From assembly GCA_947652115.1 (NCBI GenBank), contig OX393564.1, forward strand, positions 19,149,179 to 19,213,178: 64,000 bases of DNA, given 5' to 3'. A program made the position numbers and the translations under genes. Shown here piece after piece: positions 20,721 to 32,331 of the stretch. Source of the stretch: Blastomussa wellsi. Its lineage: Eukaryota > Cnidaria > Anthozoa > Scleractinia > Plerogyridae. How positions within the stretch are numbered: the stretch's first letter is position 1; every line of letters starts with the position of its first letter. The notes beneath the pieces are model-generated. The model searched no databases. It saw nothing but the letters and a program-made list of their open reading frames with translations, and was not told the origin of the DNA.

Positions 20721-22655
20721 GTCACTTATTTCAAAGTACTCCTTTATGATTTATACATTTTAAACTGTGCGTGCGTCTGGATGAACAAGAAAGGTGACGG
20801 TAAGAGAGTCTCACTGAGGTGGTGGCTTTTATTACAGTTAAAAATTAATATTTTTTTACTGCTGACGGTTAATATCCTTCTGTTACGGTTAGCAGAAGGG
20901 TTAAAAATTAATTTCCATTGGTTTAAAAGTTAATCATTAATTTTCGTTTTTTCGGTTTTTGCCTTTATCGGACATTTGTGACATTTTATGGTCAGTTGTG
21001 AGCTAAATCTGCTCCCAAATAGTCAAGACTTCCTTTCCAACATGAAAATATGCCTGTCTTTCCATGAGCGTCGTGTTTTATGATATTATTGCTCGAGCAT
21101 GCGCAAAAAGGAAAAAAATTGGGTTACGTCTTTAGGCCTTCGTTTTTTCCATTTTATTCGCTTTTCCTTTTCCTCCTTTTCTTATCGTTTTGCTGCAGTT
21201 GTTGGCCTTCTACTGGGCTTGCCTTCAGTCCATGGAGTACCCAAGGGTAGTCGAGGCAATTTTCCTCCAAGTTTTTCACTCAAATTTCTAAGCATTTCCG
21301 TGTGTATTTCATGCTCAATTAATTCTCTGGGTATCATTGAAAAGATCGTTTCCTCCTGCAGAGATTTTTTTCGTAAAACATGATGACGTCATAATTTTGC
21401 TTCCAATTCCAAATCGTGACGTCATGCGCGTATGCGGTGCATTTTTCCGCGGTTTCGGTAGGGCTTGCACCCAGACCGCGCATCCGGAGCCCAAAGCCAA
21501 ATAATTTATCCCAGGGCCAAGTTATTTTGTTATATTTTTCTTGGTAATCACGAAATGAAAAGAGTCTGCGAGTATGGTCATCCAAATGAAAGAGACAGGA
21601 ATGCTCATCGTCTTGCTAAGGGGGAAGGATTTAAGATTACTGGTCTCGTCATGGGTTTCACGCAAAGAAATATAGAAATAGAAGTTCTATTTTTTTAGGA
21701 TTATCTTTCAGGGGTCAATAAAAGCTTCTGCCTGCCCTAGATTGGTCTCATTTAGGGATTCATTTCAATATTTCCGACGAGCATCCCCGTCTATATCATA
21801 TATAGGACCCCCCGGGATTTCAATCACTAGTATATGACTACTATTTCGAATATCAAGGAAAAATGAACCTGATTTCAAAATATTTTAAAAGTAATATTAC
21901 TTAAAAGAAGATCGTATCAAAAATCTGAACGGGAACCTGAATCGATAAGATGCCATATTTGAAATATTTTACATTGAATCAAAGAATTAAGGCTTGCCAT
22001 CCACCTTACGATAACAAGAAAATTAATTGTAAAGTAAACAACAACGCTTTTTATTTGAATTAAACTGCTCTTGTAAACTAAAACTGTGAGTGATGATCTA
22101 ATCACAAAAAATACATACTTGTAAAGTAATTAACAGATGAAAGGTGAATATACTTTAAAGTGTTGTCGCGTTTTGAAAGCCCAGCATCTAATGTAATTCA
22201 TAGGAGATAGCAAATGGTTCACGCGTTGAGATCTAGAAGATTTTAGTGGTCATTAGAGAAAACAACAATATTGAAAGCATAACAAAATAGGAATAGAAAT
22301 AACAAAAAAACACTACTTCTTTTTCAAAGCAATTCCAATGTCCGATGGAATGTTGATACAACTTTTTGGTTAAAATGATATTTTTTTAATACAAAGGTCC
22401 GCGGCGAAAGTTGTTTGAAATTCATTATTAATAAACTCACACAGTGACCTAAATGGGTGTAAATCACTAAAAGTGGAGAAAAATCATTGGCGGAAATCTT
22501 CAAATCTTGGGGCAGTTTCATTAAAGTGTTTTTCGAGTGATAGTGGATTTTACTCAGGGTCCTGTTGTGCTACTGCATGAAAGTGAATTTCATCTGCATG
22601 CGCTATTAGTGAAAACGTTTGAGTGGTAGATTCAATTATTCAAACTAGGGGAAAA
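20721..22655. other. Non-coding upstream of lectin gene 1
   Basis: No gene recognised; small open frames at 21099-21383 and 21465-21698 have no domain. TGACGTCA occurs at 21384-21391 and 21417-21424, 33 bases apart. The promoter of lectin gene 1 should lie near the right end. Confidence 0.4.
21384..21424. promoter_or_regulatory. Pair of perfect CRE palindromes
   Basis: TGACGTCA at 21384-21391 and 21417-21424, about three helical turns apart. Sequence match only; no gene start follows closely. Confidence 0.3.
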
Positions 22656-25600
22656 ATGTATCGTTTATCTTATCTGCTGCTTCATGGATTCCTTTTGTTC
22701 GTGATCCGCGAGGAATTGGTTCTACTCCATAATGGTAAGGTATTTGTTTGTTGTTTTTCTTGAGAGTTGCCTTGTGTTCTCTGCTGTTAAAGCAATGCTT
22801 TCAGGAATCAATTATGTGCTTTTGGTTCTAAGATATACTGAAGCATTTGTTCGACATGTTTTCTTTGAATTGAGCTAAATTTGAGCGGCTAAAGAAATTA
22901 GAAAATCCGTTCACTTCTGTTTGTAACAATCTATTATACACAAGACCATTGTATTCGATCTTCCTCTTATTCTATTTAAATACAATTTTTCTTGAATGAA
23001 GAATTTATAGCAAATAATTTTGCCACTAAGGCTGCCGTACAAAAGAATTTGATTCCATGCTTGAACTATCTACTTCACACCACTTTTCCCTTTCTAAAAT
23101 TAAAAAGGATTTCGAATTTAACAACGTTTGAAACATCTGGAGAAAAAGTGTCCTCCGTTGCAGAGAACACGAATTCACTGAAGTTATTTCTGAATACTGT
23201 TTAAATTAGATGAGTCACTGTACCAAAGTCATGGCGTTGCCTATTTTTCGCTTAAATAAAAGTAATCTTTCGTTTCACTGCACTTAGGACTTATAGTGAA
23301 ATCTTGGAAAGATGTCTATTGCAAATATCGATTATCCTAGTATTCAAATATACTTCCTTTGTTATAGTTTCAAAGTATTTAAGTGAAGATAAATACAATT
23401 CTTATCTGTTTTGTGGAAAAGAATTTATCTTGTCCTTTTGTCCCTTGCCTGCAAAGTTGGTATGTTACTCCAAAAGTTGAAGCCAAAACTGCTCGTTTGT
23501 TTTGACTACGTAAAGAAGTAATGAAACCGCAAGTAAAATTCATAAGTTCGGAACAAAATGTTGCCAATGTTGGTTACGTTTATCTTGACATCTTCCCGAA
23601 ATAAAATAATTAGGGACTTTACTTTTGCAGATAAATTTGCTTTGCCTACGAGTAAAAATAGGTGGTTTTTGGTTGTTTCGGAATTTAAATCTCGATTATC
23701 TTACTAATATATAAACGTTTTAACGTTAATGAGGACGAAACGTTGAGTAGAAAAGAGTTTTGCTTACCTCCTGTTGGGAAAAAATCTCCGATGCAACGTT
23801 TATCAGTTTCCCGCTGACGCTGCGCTGTAATATAACCAATGAGACTGGCCAGACCTTATCTATCTGTGAAGGTTGACCCAGGTTGATCCATACCTCAAGA
23901 AGAAGGGAATCTGCAGGCCTTCAGTGGTTAAAGTAGAAAATATAATTAATATTCACCATAAAAGTGCTGTATTGTTTTTTTTTTTAACAAATTACAATAA
24001 ATATCAAAAATTAAAGTGGGCGCGTCAGAAAAACAAAACAAAACTGCACGCACTAATACAGACGATAGAGAGTCACAGTTAAAAGACAGTATACCAAAGT
24101 TTTATTACAATTGGATGCTAGAAATTAAACGGATAACGTATCTTGGAGAAATCTGACTCTTGACAGTTTGTGATTTCGCCTCCCTTTCTTCGTTCTTTGC
24201 TTCCAGGCCTTGCTTCTATGCTTCTCGCCTTTGCTTCCTTGCTTCGTTCCTTGATTCCTTGTCTCAAGCCTTCTTTGCTTCCTGCCTTACTTCCTTGCTT
24301 AGTTCCTTGCTTTGACACAGGCACCGCGCAGGGGGGAGTGGCTGGGGGGCTTTAGCCCAATGACTTTTTTTACGGTAAAAAGGATAATAACAAACAATGA
24401 AAAATTCAAAGCAAGTCAAAAACTAAAAAACAAAATTACTGAAAACATAACACATTTTGTTTGTGAGTGCCTTGTCTACTTGACATCGCAAATAAATTTG
24501 CTAAGAGGAATCGCAACAGAAAAAGAATAAATTAGGTACTTCAAAATCATCAGTTGCGTTTTAAGCGATGAACGTTTATAGTAGTTTAGTATCTAAGGCA
24601 AGGGTTTCAAGAAAAGGCGGTTACCGCCGCTTATAAAGCCTCTAACCGCCGTCTTTGTGATGCCCAGAGAGTTGGAAATTGCATTTCCGCAGTTCTAGAT
24701 TTCAATATTTGCTGGGTGATGCCACCAGACTTGCCCTAGGAGGGCAGTCCTTTTGTCGTCATAACCGTCTATTCTGCTCTCGGTAGCTGCTTCTTACAAA
24801 ACTTATTGAAACCCCTTTAACTAAACACTTTTTATTTTCATGCGGACAGGAAAGGCACCCAGCTTCCTCTCCGCCACCCCCACCTCCCCAGCTTGGCTCA
24901 CGCATTTCAGCCCCCTCCCCCACTCACACAGACTAAAACTCTTGCTGCGCGGGCCTTGTTTGCTTCGTTCCTTGCTTGCTTTGTTCCTTGCCTCGTTACT
25001 TGCCTTTGTTCCTTGATTCCTTGCTTCCTGCCTTGCTTGTTTTGTTCCTTACTTCCCTGCTTCGTCCCTTGCTTCCTTGCTTTGTTCATTGCTTCGTTTC
25101 TTGCTTCCTTGCATTCGTGCTTCTTTCCCTCCTTCCTTTGTTCTCTTCCTAATTTATTCTTTTCTCGGCAGCCATATTTAAATAGATGTCCTTGAAGGTA
25201 ACGTTACAAATCTCTAAATAATTTTCATTTGATAATGGTGAGAGGTCGTCGTCGAAACGTCAAGTTTTTATATCGCAACTTTTTATTGTCCCTAAAGGGT
25301 CAGGCACTTAAATGTTATGAATGTCCTTTCAGGAGTAATTCATCATGTGGAAGCTACAATAAGAGGCAAATTTGCCTGCCAAGATGACGTTATGAACCTT
25401 GACTGCCGATCGTCAAAGGCATTAACGATTTATTATGCAGCGTATTTGAGAAAGCAAGCCAGCATCTGCAGTCGCGGAAACAACGCTGAATACTGTAGCC
25501 CGGTGGACAAGACGAGTTTAGTGCGAAAGCTTTGCCAAGGAAAGATAAAATGCAAAGTCTTTGTGAACAAGAGCACCATGGGAAATAAATGCCCAACCGT

Positions 25601-26704
25601 GCCTAAGTATCTGAATGTTATGTACGAATGCAGTAAGTAGACAAAATTTACAATTATTCCAAATCATAAGGTAAATCTACACCCCTATTTTAGTCATGGA
25701 TTTCATCGTCCGGAATTTTTGTTTAAAAAAATGATAATAACGATGGGAAAAATCGAGGCGGATCACTGATGATCTACAAAAAGTGAACAGCTGCTTCCAA
25801 CCAACAAGTGTCGAGACTGAAACCTTAAACCGATTCAAAACTGGCGTTGTCCTATTTTGACTTTTTTTACTGGGAATTTAAACTTAAGTCACCACAACTC
25901 GGAATCACAAACAAAAATTGGGAATGGAACTTAGCGGATTCAACATAGGTTGTGAAATGGCAGATGGGCAAAATTTGGGCTGGGAAATGGGATTTATACC
26001 CCAATTACTAAATCATTGTGTAAACCGAAAGAGACGCGGAATAGAGAGTAATTTATCATGGTATTCTTTCTGATAGCGAGGGTGGCGCAGTGGTGATTCC
26101 TTGCTCCGAGGGTTTTTCTCCTGGTTCTCCGGTTTTCCTCCCTCCTCAAAAACCACCATTTCTGAGTTCCAATTCGACCTTTTAAGAGGACCCGCATGAA
26201 AACCGGCTGAGTCTGATGTGGATTCCTGTCTAAATATTATTATTTGTTTATTATCTATTAGTCCAATCAAATGGTTTTTATTCAAAAAAATACTCGTAAC
26301 CCTTCAGACAATTAAGAATAAACGTTTTTGAATGGATATATTTAAAAAAACGCTATGTTTTTCTTGGTTGTAGTTCTTCAATTTACACTCTTTATTTTTT
26401 CTTCGCTTTGTCAGAAACGTTACCACCAACAAGAGAGCCCCCTTACGTACAAAATAAGTCCACTATGGTGTTAACAAGGCCTTTCACCACACCACCATTC
26501 TCCAACCAGTCAAATGAAAATTTAATCCACTCAACTGGAAATCCAACTAAGAAAGCCTTCTACACAACATCATTCCAGAAAAAGGAAAAGGAAGAAGAAT
26601 CAACTTCAGCAGTCTATGGCTTTGTATTATACAATGGCGGAAGCGTTCATACGGTCTCTGGTTTCTTAGCTGCCTTTATTTTGGCCTTTGTAATTCTCTT
26701 GTGA
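22656..26704 (+). CDS. SUEL/Gal-lectin-domain surface protein 1 (three exons, 222 aa)
   Basis: Exon 1 is 22656-22734 (MYRLSYLLLHGFLLFVIREE, signal peptide), exon 2 is 25333-25632 and exon 3 is 26415-26704. Both introns are phase 1 (GTAAGG, GTAAGT donors; TTTCAG and TTGTCAG acceptors), and the joined frame is a multiple of three ending in TGA. Exon 2 is one SUEL-type (Gal_Lectin, rhamnose/galactose-binding) domain. It starts EATIRGKFACQDD, has CQGKIKCKV and KYLNVMYEC, and eight cysteines. The YGR and DPC sugar-contact motifs typical of this family are replaced (YAAYLR, NKCP). Exon 3 is Ser/Thr/Pro-rich and ends in a hydrophobic stretch (GFLAAFILAFVILL) at the very C-terminus, as in GPI-anchored proteins. 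A cell-surface sugar- or ligand-binding role is likely. Confidence 0.75.
24180..24310. repeat. Pyrimidine-rich low-complexity array (CTTGCTTCSTTS type)
   Basis: Irregular CTTGCTTC/GTTCCTTG repeats in intron 1 of lectin gene 1. The open frames across it are low-complexity artefacts. Confidence 0.8.
24945..25140. repeat. Second pyrimidine-rich array of the same type
   Basis: Same CTTGCTTCGTTCCTTG-like repeats as at 24180-24310, also in intron 1 of lectin gene 1 and on the same strand. Confidence 0.8.
26076..26200 (+). mobile_element. Degraded SINE fragment
   Basis: GGTGGCGCAGTGGTGA, then a CTCCGAGGGTTTTTCTCC-CCGGTTTTCCTCC-CTCAAAAACCAcCATTTCTG-like body. I recognise this pattern from common cnidarian tRNA-derived SINEs. 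The middle of the tRNA head is missing. It lies in the second intron of lectin gene 1. Confidence 0.5.
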
Positions 26705-29030
26705 ATTTGGCTTTAAGATCAGAACACCGCGTTCTGTAACAGTGAACAACTATCTTGTTGCAACTGAAACCTATACTTGAGTAGTAATTGAGTTAATTGA
26801 CCCATTAACTACTGACCCTTTCATTATCTATAACTATTTGTCCTATGCTTTTACACCTCTCTTATGTTAGATGGCTAGGTGAATCGCTGCAGACAACTAT
26901 TTATTAACTTGAATAATTTTTGCGCCGGAGCTGTAAGCTCTTTCCCGGGGTCTCACTCTGGGAACGAGGTTTCCCGCAAAAGTATAGCGCTTTTCGGACA
27001 GCGTCATCTGCCAGGTAAAACGTGTACCATTTAACAAATAAATTCCATTTTACCTTGCGTCTGTTCAGTAATAGGTCACTGGCGTCAAATTGTGGTAAGA
27101 ACAATAAAGTGGCACACGAGGTTATAGCCGAGTGTATCACTGATGTTCTCACCACATTTTGACGTCTTCTGAACAGACGCACGGCAAGCAGAAATTGAAT
27201 AACATAACATTAACAATTACAGTAATCCTTAACTGGGAAAACCAGCGTTGCCATAATAGGATAATATGATTTACAAGGGTGATTCTCTGAAGCAAGATAA
27301 CACATAAGAAATAAGATTAAAAGAAAGATACGGAGCGGAAGCAGCTGCTAAGAATGATGAGTTTTGCTGGAAATAAACTGGTGGAAACAGAGACCGTACG
27401 CCGAAAATGTTTTGTAGAATGAAACATGACGGTAAAATGGCTACAGAAAGTGTTTTCGATTGGCCATGGGAATCATTGACTGGCACAGGGTGCATTGGAT
27501 AGGGAAATCTGGATCTGGATCTTGAAGTCCAGATTTCGGATATCTCAATTGAATGCACCGTTAGTTTAGAATGCTTTTAAAACGCAGTAAAGTGAGAGAG
27601 GATGTTCAAGGAGAGGCTTCCTGTTATCATATTTCTTCAAATCTACTGTTAATCTTCAGTCCACAACAAGGGTATTTTAAGAATGCTCCCGGCGAATGTC
27701 GGCTTCACTTCCCACTGACCAACGGTCGTGTAAGCGAGGTAGGTTGTAGCTTTCATCAGAATTAACTTAACATAACTTGTCGTAACATGACGTGAAAATA
27801 CTCATAATAAAGTTCCAAAAAATTATGATGGGTCAAAGGGAAACCTTCTTTTACGATCATCCTCTTTTTTTGAGTTAAGCCCAACAACTGCTATAACCTA
27901 GTAAACCCAAGACAAGGATAAGCCTCACGTAAAGCTACTATAAGTTTTACTGTTTGTCTTTATGAAGCGACCCTCGGTGGAAAACCATCCTTCAAAACAA
28001 AGGTACTATCTGTTTAACAGAGATGTTTTAATATTTGCATATGTTGTCTTCCACACTCACGACAAAATTTCGCTTCCATTAATGCAATTTTTACTTATGT
28101 AGATAAAAATCGTACCACTTGGCCTTTCAGTCTATCTTGTGATAGTATCATTGTTTTCAAACCTCTCGGTCAATTTTTAGCTATAACATTGTTGGGGAAC
28201 ATTGAGTTTATATTATTAAATAAGGGTGCTGCACCGCTGTCGGGTAATGCACGCGGAAAAATGATGTATGAATTTTCTAACTTACAGTTCATTGAAAAAT
28301 TGCAACTAAGCCATAATAATAACAATAAAAGTAATGAATTAGGTAATTAGAAATACAAAATTCGTGATATTGGGGAGCATGCTTTGTCTTTCGCAGATAA
28401 TGGTATCCTTGCCCGCGAGAAAATGGCGTGTCTTCAGTTTTGCAAGCAATTTTCGGACGTATTCTACACCATATGTGGTCGGCATTTTGAGGTTTAATTT
28501 TGTGGAATTTGCAATTGGTTTTTAAATGGGAGCTTTTTTGACGGCTATATTGCTGTCCTGGTAATAATAATAATAATTACGAATATTTATACAGGATAAC
28601 CCATCAGTAGAATATACTGTTATCAACGGGGTCCTGTTAATTAAAAATATTAAAAACTAATACAAACGACTAAAAATGACTAAAAAATTACAAACAAAAA
28701 TCGTCTAAAGCTTGATAAGTCTATGTTTATAAACTAGGTTTGGTTGAAGAAACTGTTAGCTGCGCGCTTGGTTGAGTGGTTGAATTCTCCGCATTTTAAT
28801 CGAGAAAATTTCCTTTACGGCGCCCTCGAAGCATACCAAGACTCATTATCACAGCTGTAGAATTCTGTAATTATGTTATTTTGGTCAAATATATGCTTTT
28901 ATCAATATATAACAAGCTGACATTTATTATCTATTATAGAAATTTAGAGAGTTAGATGAGTTAGAGAGTTAAATACAGTGACATCCCCACACAACGCTAA
29001 ATAAAATACTCAAAACTGATGGTATCTTGC
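26705..29030. other. Intergenic
   Basis: Non-coding as far as I can see. Minus-strand open frames at 26904-27182 and 27271-27558 show no domain. An ATAATAATAATAATT run occurs near 28565. Confidence 0.4.
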
Positions 29031-29097
29031 GCCGACCGGTTAGCTCAGTTGGTAGAGCGCCGGACTACCGTGCGGGAGGTCTCGGGTTCAAGTCCCA

Positions 29098-29128
<31 letters not shown>

Positions 29129-29481
29129 TTGAGGAGAACGTGCTGCCTTTGTAACTAAAATCTGCAAATGGTTAGATGTTCTAGTCTTCTCGGATAAGGA
29201 CGATAAACCGTAGGTCCCGTCTCCTGCATCTTCAGTGTTACAGGTCTGCAGGGGACGTTAAAGAACCCACGCACTTATCGCAAAGAGTAGGGCATGGAGT
29301 TCCCGGTGTTGTGGTCTGCTCTGCTGGTTGGGTTCGGGTGAGATCATGAATGGACTGATAGCGGCTGCTATAGGCGCCTTTACATGCTGACGTCCGATCT
29401 CACCCTGATTAGATATGTAAATTGGCCCTGAAAAACCCAATTTGGGAGTGGTCAATCAAGTACAATACAATACAATACAAT
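29031..29481 (+). mobile_element. tRNA-derived SINE
   Basis: The head resembles a tRNA: A box TAGCTCAGTTGGTAGAGC and B box GGGTTCAAGTCCC. The anticodon stem does not pair properly and there is no independent 3' end, so it is not a working tRNA gene. The body includes GGACGATAAACCG and GACGTTAAAGAACCCACG, a conserved SINE-like central stretch known from many marine invertebrates. It ends in a (TACAA)n tail typical of retroposition. It stops directly before the duplicated lectin promoter segment. Confidence 0.75.
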
Positions 29482-29486
29482 TTAGC

Positions 29487-30274
29487 ACCCGGCTGGAATT
29501 CGGCGAATAATTTTGCTTAAAATAATACAGTTGAATTTCTTTACTGCTGTGCGTTATTATCTGATGAACTGCTAAATGTAAAGGCTTTTTGAAAATATAC
29601 TTATTAGAGAACAAAAAGGCCAATTAGTATAGAGTTATTTCATGTATTAATCTAACCAATGCCCGATCAAGAAGGAGAAAATGTTGGTAATTAATTCTGG
29701 TAAAGCAATTACTGAAAAAAACAATAACCACAAGTCAGCTGCATGTCATCATGGGGAGATATTCACTGTAGAGAGGGTATAATGAGGTTATACGAGACAA
29801 TGGAATATATAAAAATAATGTCGGCAACCGTTTGACGCAAGCAAAGGCCTTTTACTTTGTCGCTAACGACACGAATTTGACATATCGTTCTGTGTATTTT
29901 TCTTGACTTATTTATCAAGCGATTGGTTTTTATTACAAAAGGACTACAGGTTCGTTTCAAAAACTTCATCAAGACGGTGTATTAAATAATGCACATTTCA
30001 TAAAATTGTAAATAGTTCGAATGAATGTCGAGGTGCTTCACCCTTTTTTATTCAATGCATACGTTTAGCACAAGAAATAACGAAACAAAGCTAAAACCTT
30101 AATGACAGTTAAATGAAGTGGTTGCGAATACCCGACTGTAGAGTGAAGTTAACAGCCGAGAGCGCCTGGTGTTATCGTTGTCTAAACCATCATGGCTGCT
30201 GGTGTTTTTCTGTATGGTCATATGTCTTACATTGGCTTGTACCAAGTCCAGTATGCCGACCTCCGTACGCGATG
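29487..30274 (+). promoter_or_regulatory. Duplicated promoter/first-exon segment, upstream copy
   Basis: Aligns with 31756-32416, sharing CCGGCTGGAATTCGG, AAAGGCCAATT, CCAATGCC and AATTAATTCTGGTAAAG blocks in order. It ends with the same first exon and GATG|GTAAGACTGAAAA splice donor. It is probably an older or alternative first exon for lectin gene 2, about 2 kb further upstream. Confidence 0.6.
30190..30274 (+). pseudogene. Signal-peptide exon copy with broken frame
   Basis: Aligned with exon 1 of lectin gene 2 (32332-32416), including LTLAC and the CGCGATG|GTAAGA donor. The ATG aligned with the functional one is out of frame with the conserved part and reads into a stop at the donor. The conserved frame contains only a later ATG (MVICLTLACTKSS), giving a short signal sequence. 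It could be a decayed gene start or a weak alternative start. Confidence 0.5.
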
Positions 30275-31755
30275 GTAAGACTGAAAACAATTATGTAACT
30301 TTATTGTCTGGGTTGAGTTTTTATTGCGAAATTCTGAATGTGACGTCACTTTGGCTGCAAACCATTTGTAAGGAACTCTCACGCGACGTTCCTAACGGCT
30401 AGCCGTTTCGAATCGTCTGCCGTTCATCAGCCGTTCGAACAAGACGGGCTACCATTTTGAACTTCTCGAGCTATCCGTTTGAAAATAAATTGCCATCCGT
30501 TCCAACGGCTCGGCTTATTCGTGATGGAAAAAACACTCTCAGCTATTCGTGTTGGTGGCGATCACTCTTCAAACACCTCGTGAATAGTCACGATTATTTT
30601 TCTGCTCCTTAGGTAGTTTAGCCGTTCGCTTTCCAATAGCTTTTCTTTTCTGTGATATTTCATTGCTTTTTAAATGATAAAAAAGTTATTTATCCGTTCA
30701 CACCGAAGGATTATTTGGCCTCCGTTCTTTGTGCATTTTTTACTATCAGCCGATTAATAGCCACGATTCTTTTCTCCACCTTTTCTCCACCTTCGCTCTC
30801 ATAGCAATTGACAATGATATACATTGTATTCCAGACTTGAGTTTTATTCAAGAAGTTTCCCGCAAACGACCGTTTCGATTTTTAACAGTATGCAAATATA
30901 AAGAGCTTTTGATCTGGCGTCCACAAGCTCCCTCGATGGGAAAGTAGAGAAGTGTTCTTGAAACCTGGCACCGCAAATGTGCATCACAAAAGAAACAAAA
31001 TGATACCCTTTGTGTTGTTGTCATGACAACAGTTTTGCAGCTAGTAGTGTCTTAATGAAAACTGAAATTCCCAGTTTTTGCTTAAACCAAGCATCATCTA
31101 CCACAGCAAATCCAATGATGGGAATTGAGGCAACATGTCTATGTCTAACTATGTCTGTTCCAAGTAGGACCCTTTGTCTCACTTTAGACATTGCAAATGG
31201 AGATATTTGTTTTTTGACAGAGAGAGACTGGAGCTGAAAGAGTTGCTATGGTAACAATTCTAAGGGTGCCATTTTCTTTATTTCGGGATGCAAATTTGTG
31301 GTGCTAAGTTTCAAGAACACTGCATCAATAGTTTTAGAGATATTGTTTATTCAGTATTTTACCATTTTTTAGTTCAAACCAGCTGACATCAGCACTGATC
31401 TAATTTGCATAGTAGAAAAATCTCGATATCTCTAAAACGAAAAACGATAATTCAAAAAGAAACATACCATTCTTCTGAATTTTGAAAGGCCTTTCAAACA
31501 AGAAAATATTTTTCATGTCATGTACACTTTAAATAATAACACTAATTTTGGCAAAGGTCGTACTAAATTTATCATGAACAAGGTAATTAAATTATTATAA
31601 AAATGTAAAAGAGCTACTATAATAAATAATATAATTTAAATGACATAAAATCAATATAAATGTGCGAGACTCAAATAAAGTGCCGTTTTCAGACAACACT
31701 TAAAAATTCTCAAAACTGCTGCGATCTTTTTTGGAATATATAACTTTTCTTATCA
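30275..31755. other. Non-coding between duplicated promoter copies
   Basis: No lectin-like second exon was found here, so the upstream exon copy has no gene body of its own before the second copy. AT-rich, no domain-bearing ORF. A 14-base palindrome, AACGGCTAGCCGTT, lies near 30392. Confidence 0.45.
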
Positions 31756-32331
31756 ACCGGCTGGAATTCGGGTGATCATGTGCTTAAAAAAATTTTTGTT
31801 CCTTTTTGTTGAGTTTTGTTAAGCTGATTAATGATATGATGGGCTGTTAAATTTTAAAGCTCTTTGCGAATTAACCTTTTATGATACTTAAAGGCCAATT
31901 GCTATTGCGTTGTCAGTTTAAAAAACTGTTGTGACCAATGCCGAACCAAGATAGATAATAAGTTAAATTAATTCTGGTAAAGTAATTAGTGAAAGGCAAT
32001 ATTAATTTTAATCATAAACTAGTTGTATGCCATTATAGGAAAATGTATATGAAAGCAATGTTAATACAAAGTAATACGCAGTAATGGTACAAAGGAAATG
32101 TCGGCGAAATTTTGACAGCAAAAGCATTAAGTTCATAAAGTCAGCGCACAAATAATTCATAACATTCCAAATAGTACAAATGAATGCCGATGTGTTTTCG
32201 CTTTTTTATCAAATACATACGATGAGCCCAACAAACACAGCTAAAACGCAAATAGAAGTTAGAGCAAGTACTAGCGAGTATTCAAGTTTTATTTTTCGAG
32301 CAGGCTCGGTGGTATCGTCGCCTAAATAATT
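31756..32331 (+). promoter_or_regulatory. Promoter/5' region of lectin gene 2, downstream copy
   Basis: Paralogue of 29487-30189 ending at the ATG of lectin gene 2. Shared blocks at about the same spacing point to a duplicated promoter. No TATA box could be chosen with confidence. Confidence 0.5.

Noticed and set aside
23715..23745. Second hammerhead-like motif (ATGAGGACGAAACGTT)
   Set aside because: The core differs from CUGANGA at two positions, the stem is too short, and no Penelope sequence is nearby.
24118..25195. Lys/Ser/Gly-rich and Cys/Leu-rich frames
   Set aside because: Translations of the pyrimidine-rich simple repeats on both strands.
29031..29105. tRNA gene with A and B boxes
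   Set aside because: The anticodon stem does not pair and the sequence runs into a SINE body and (TACAA)n tail, so it is a SINE head.
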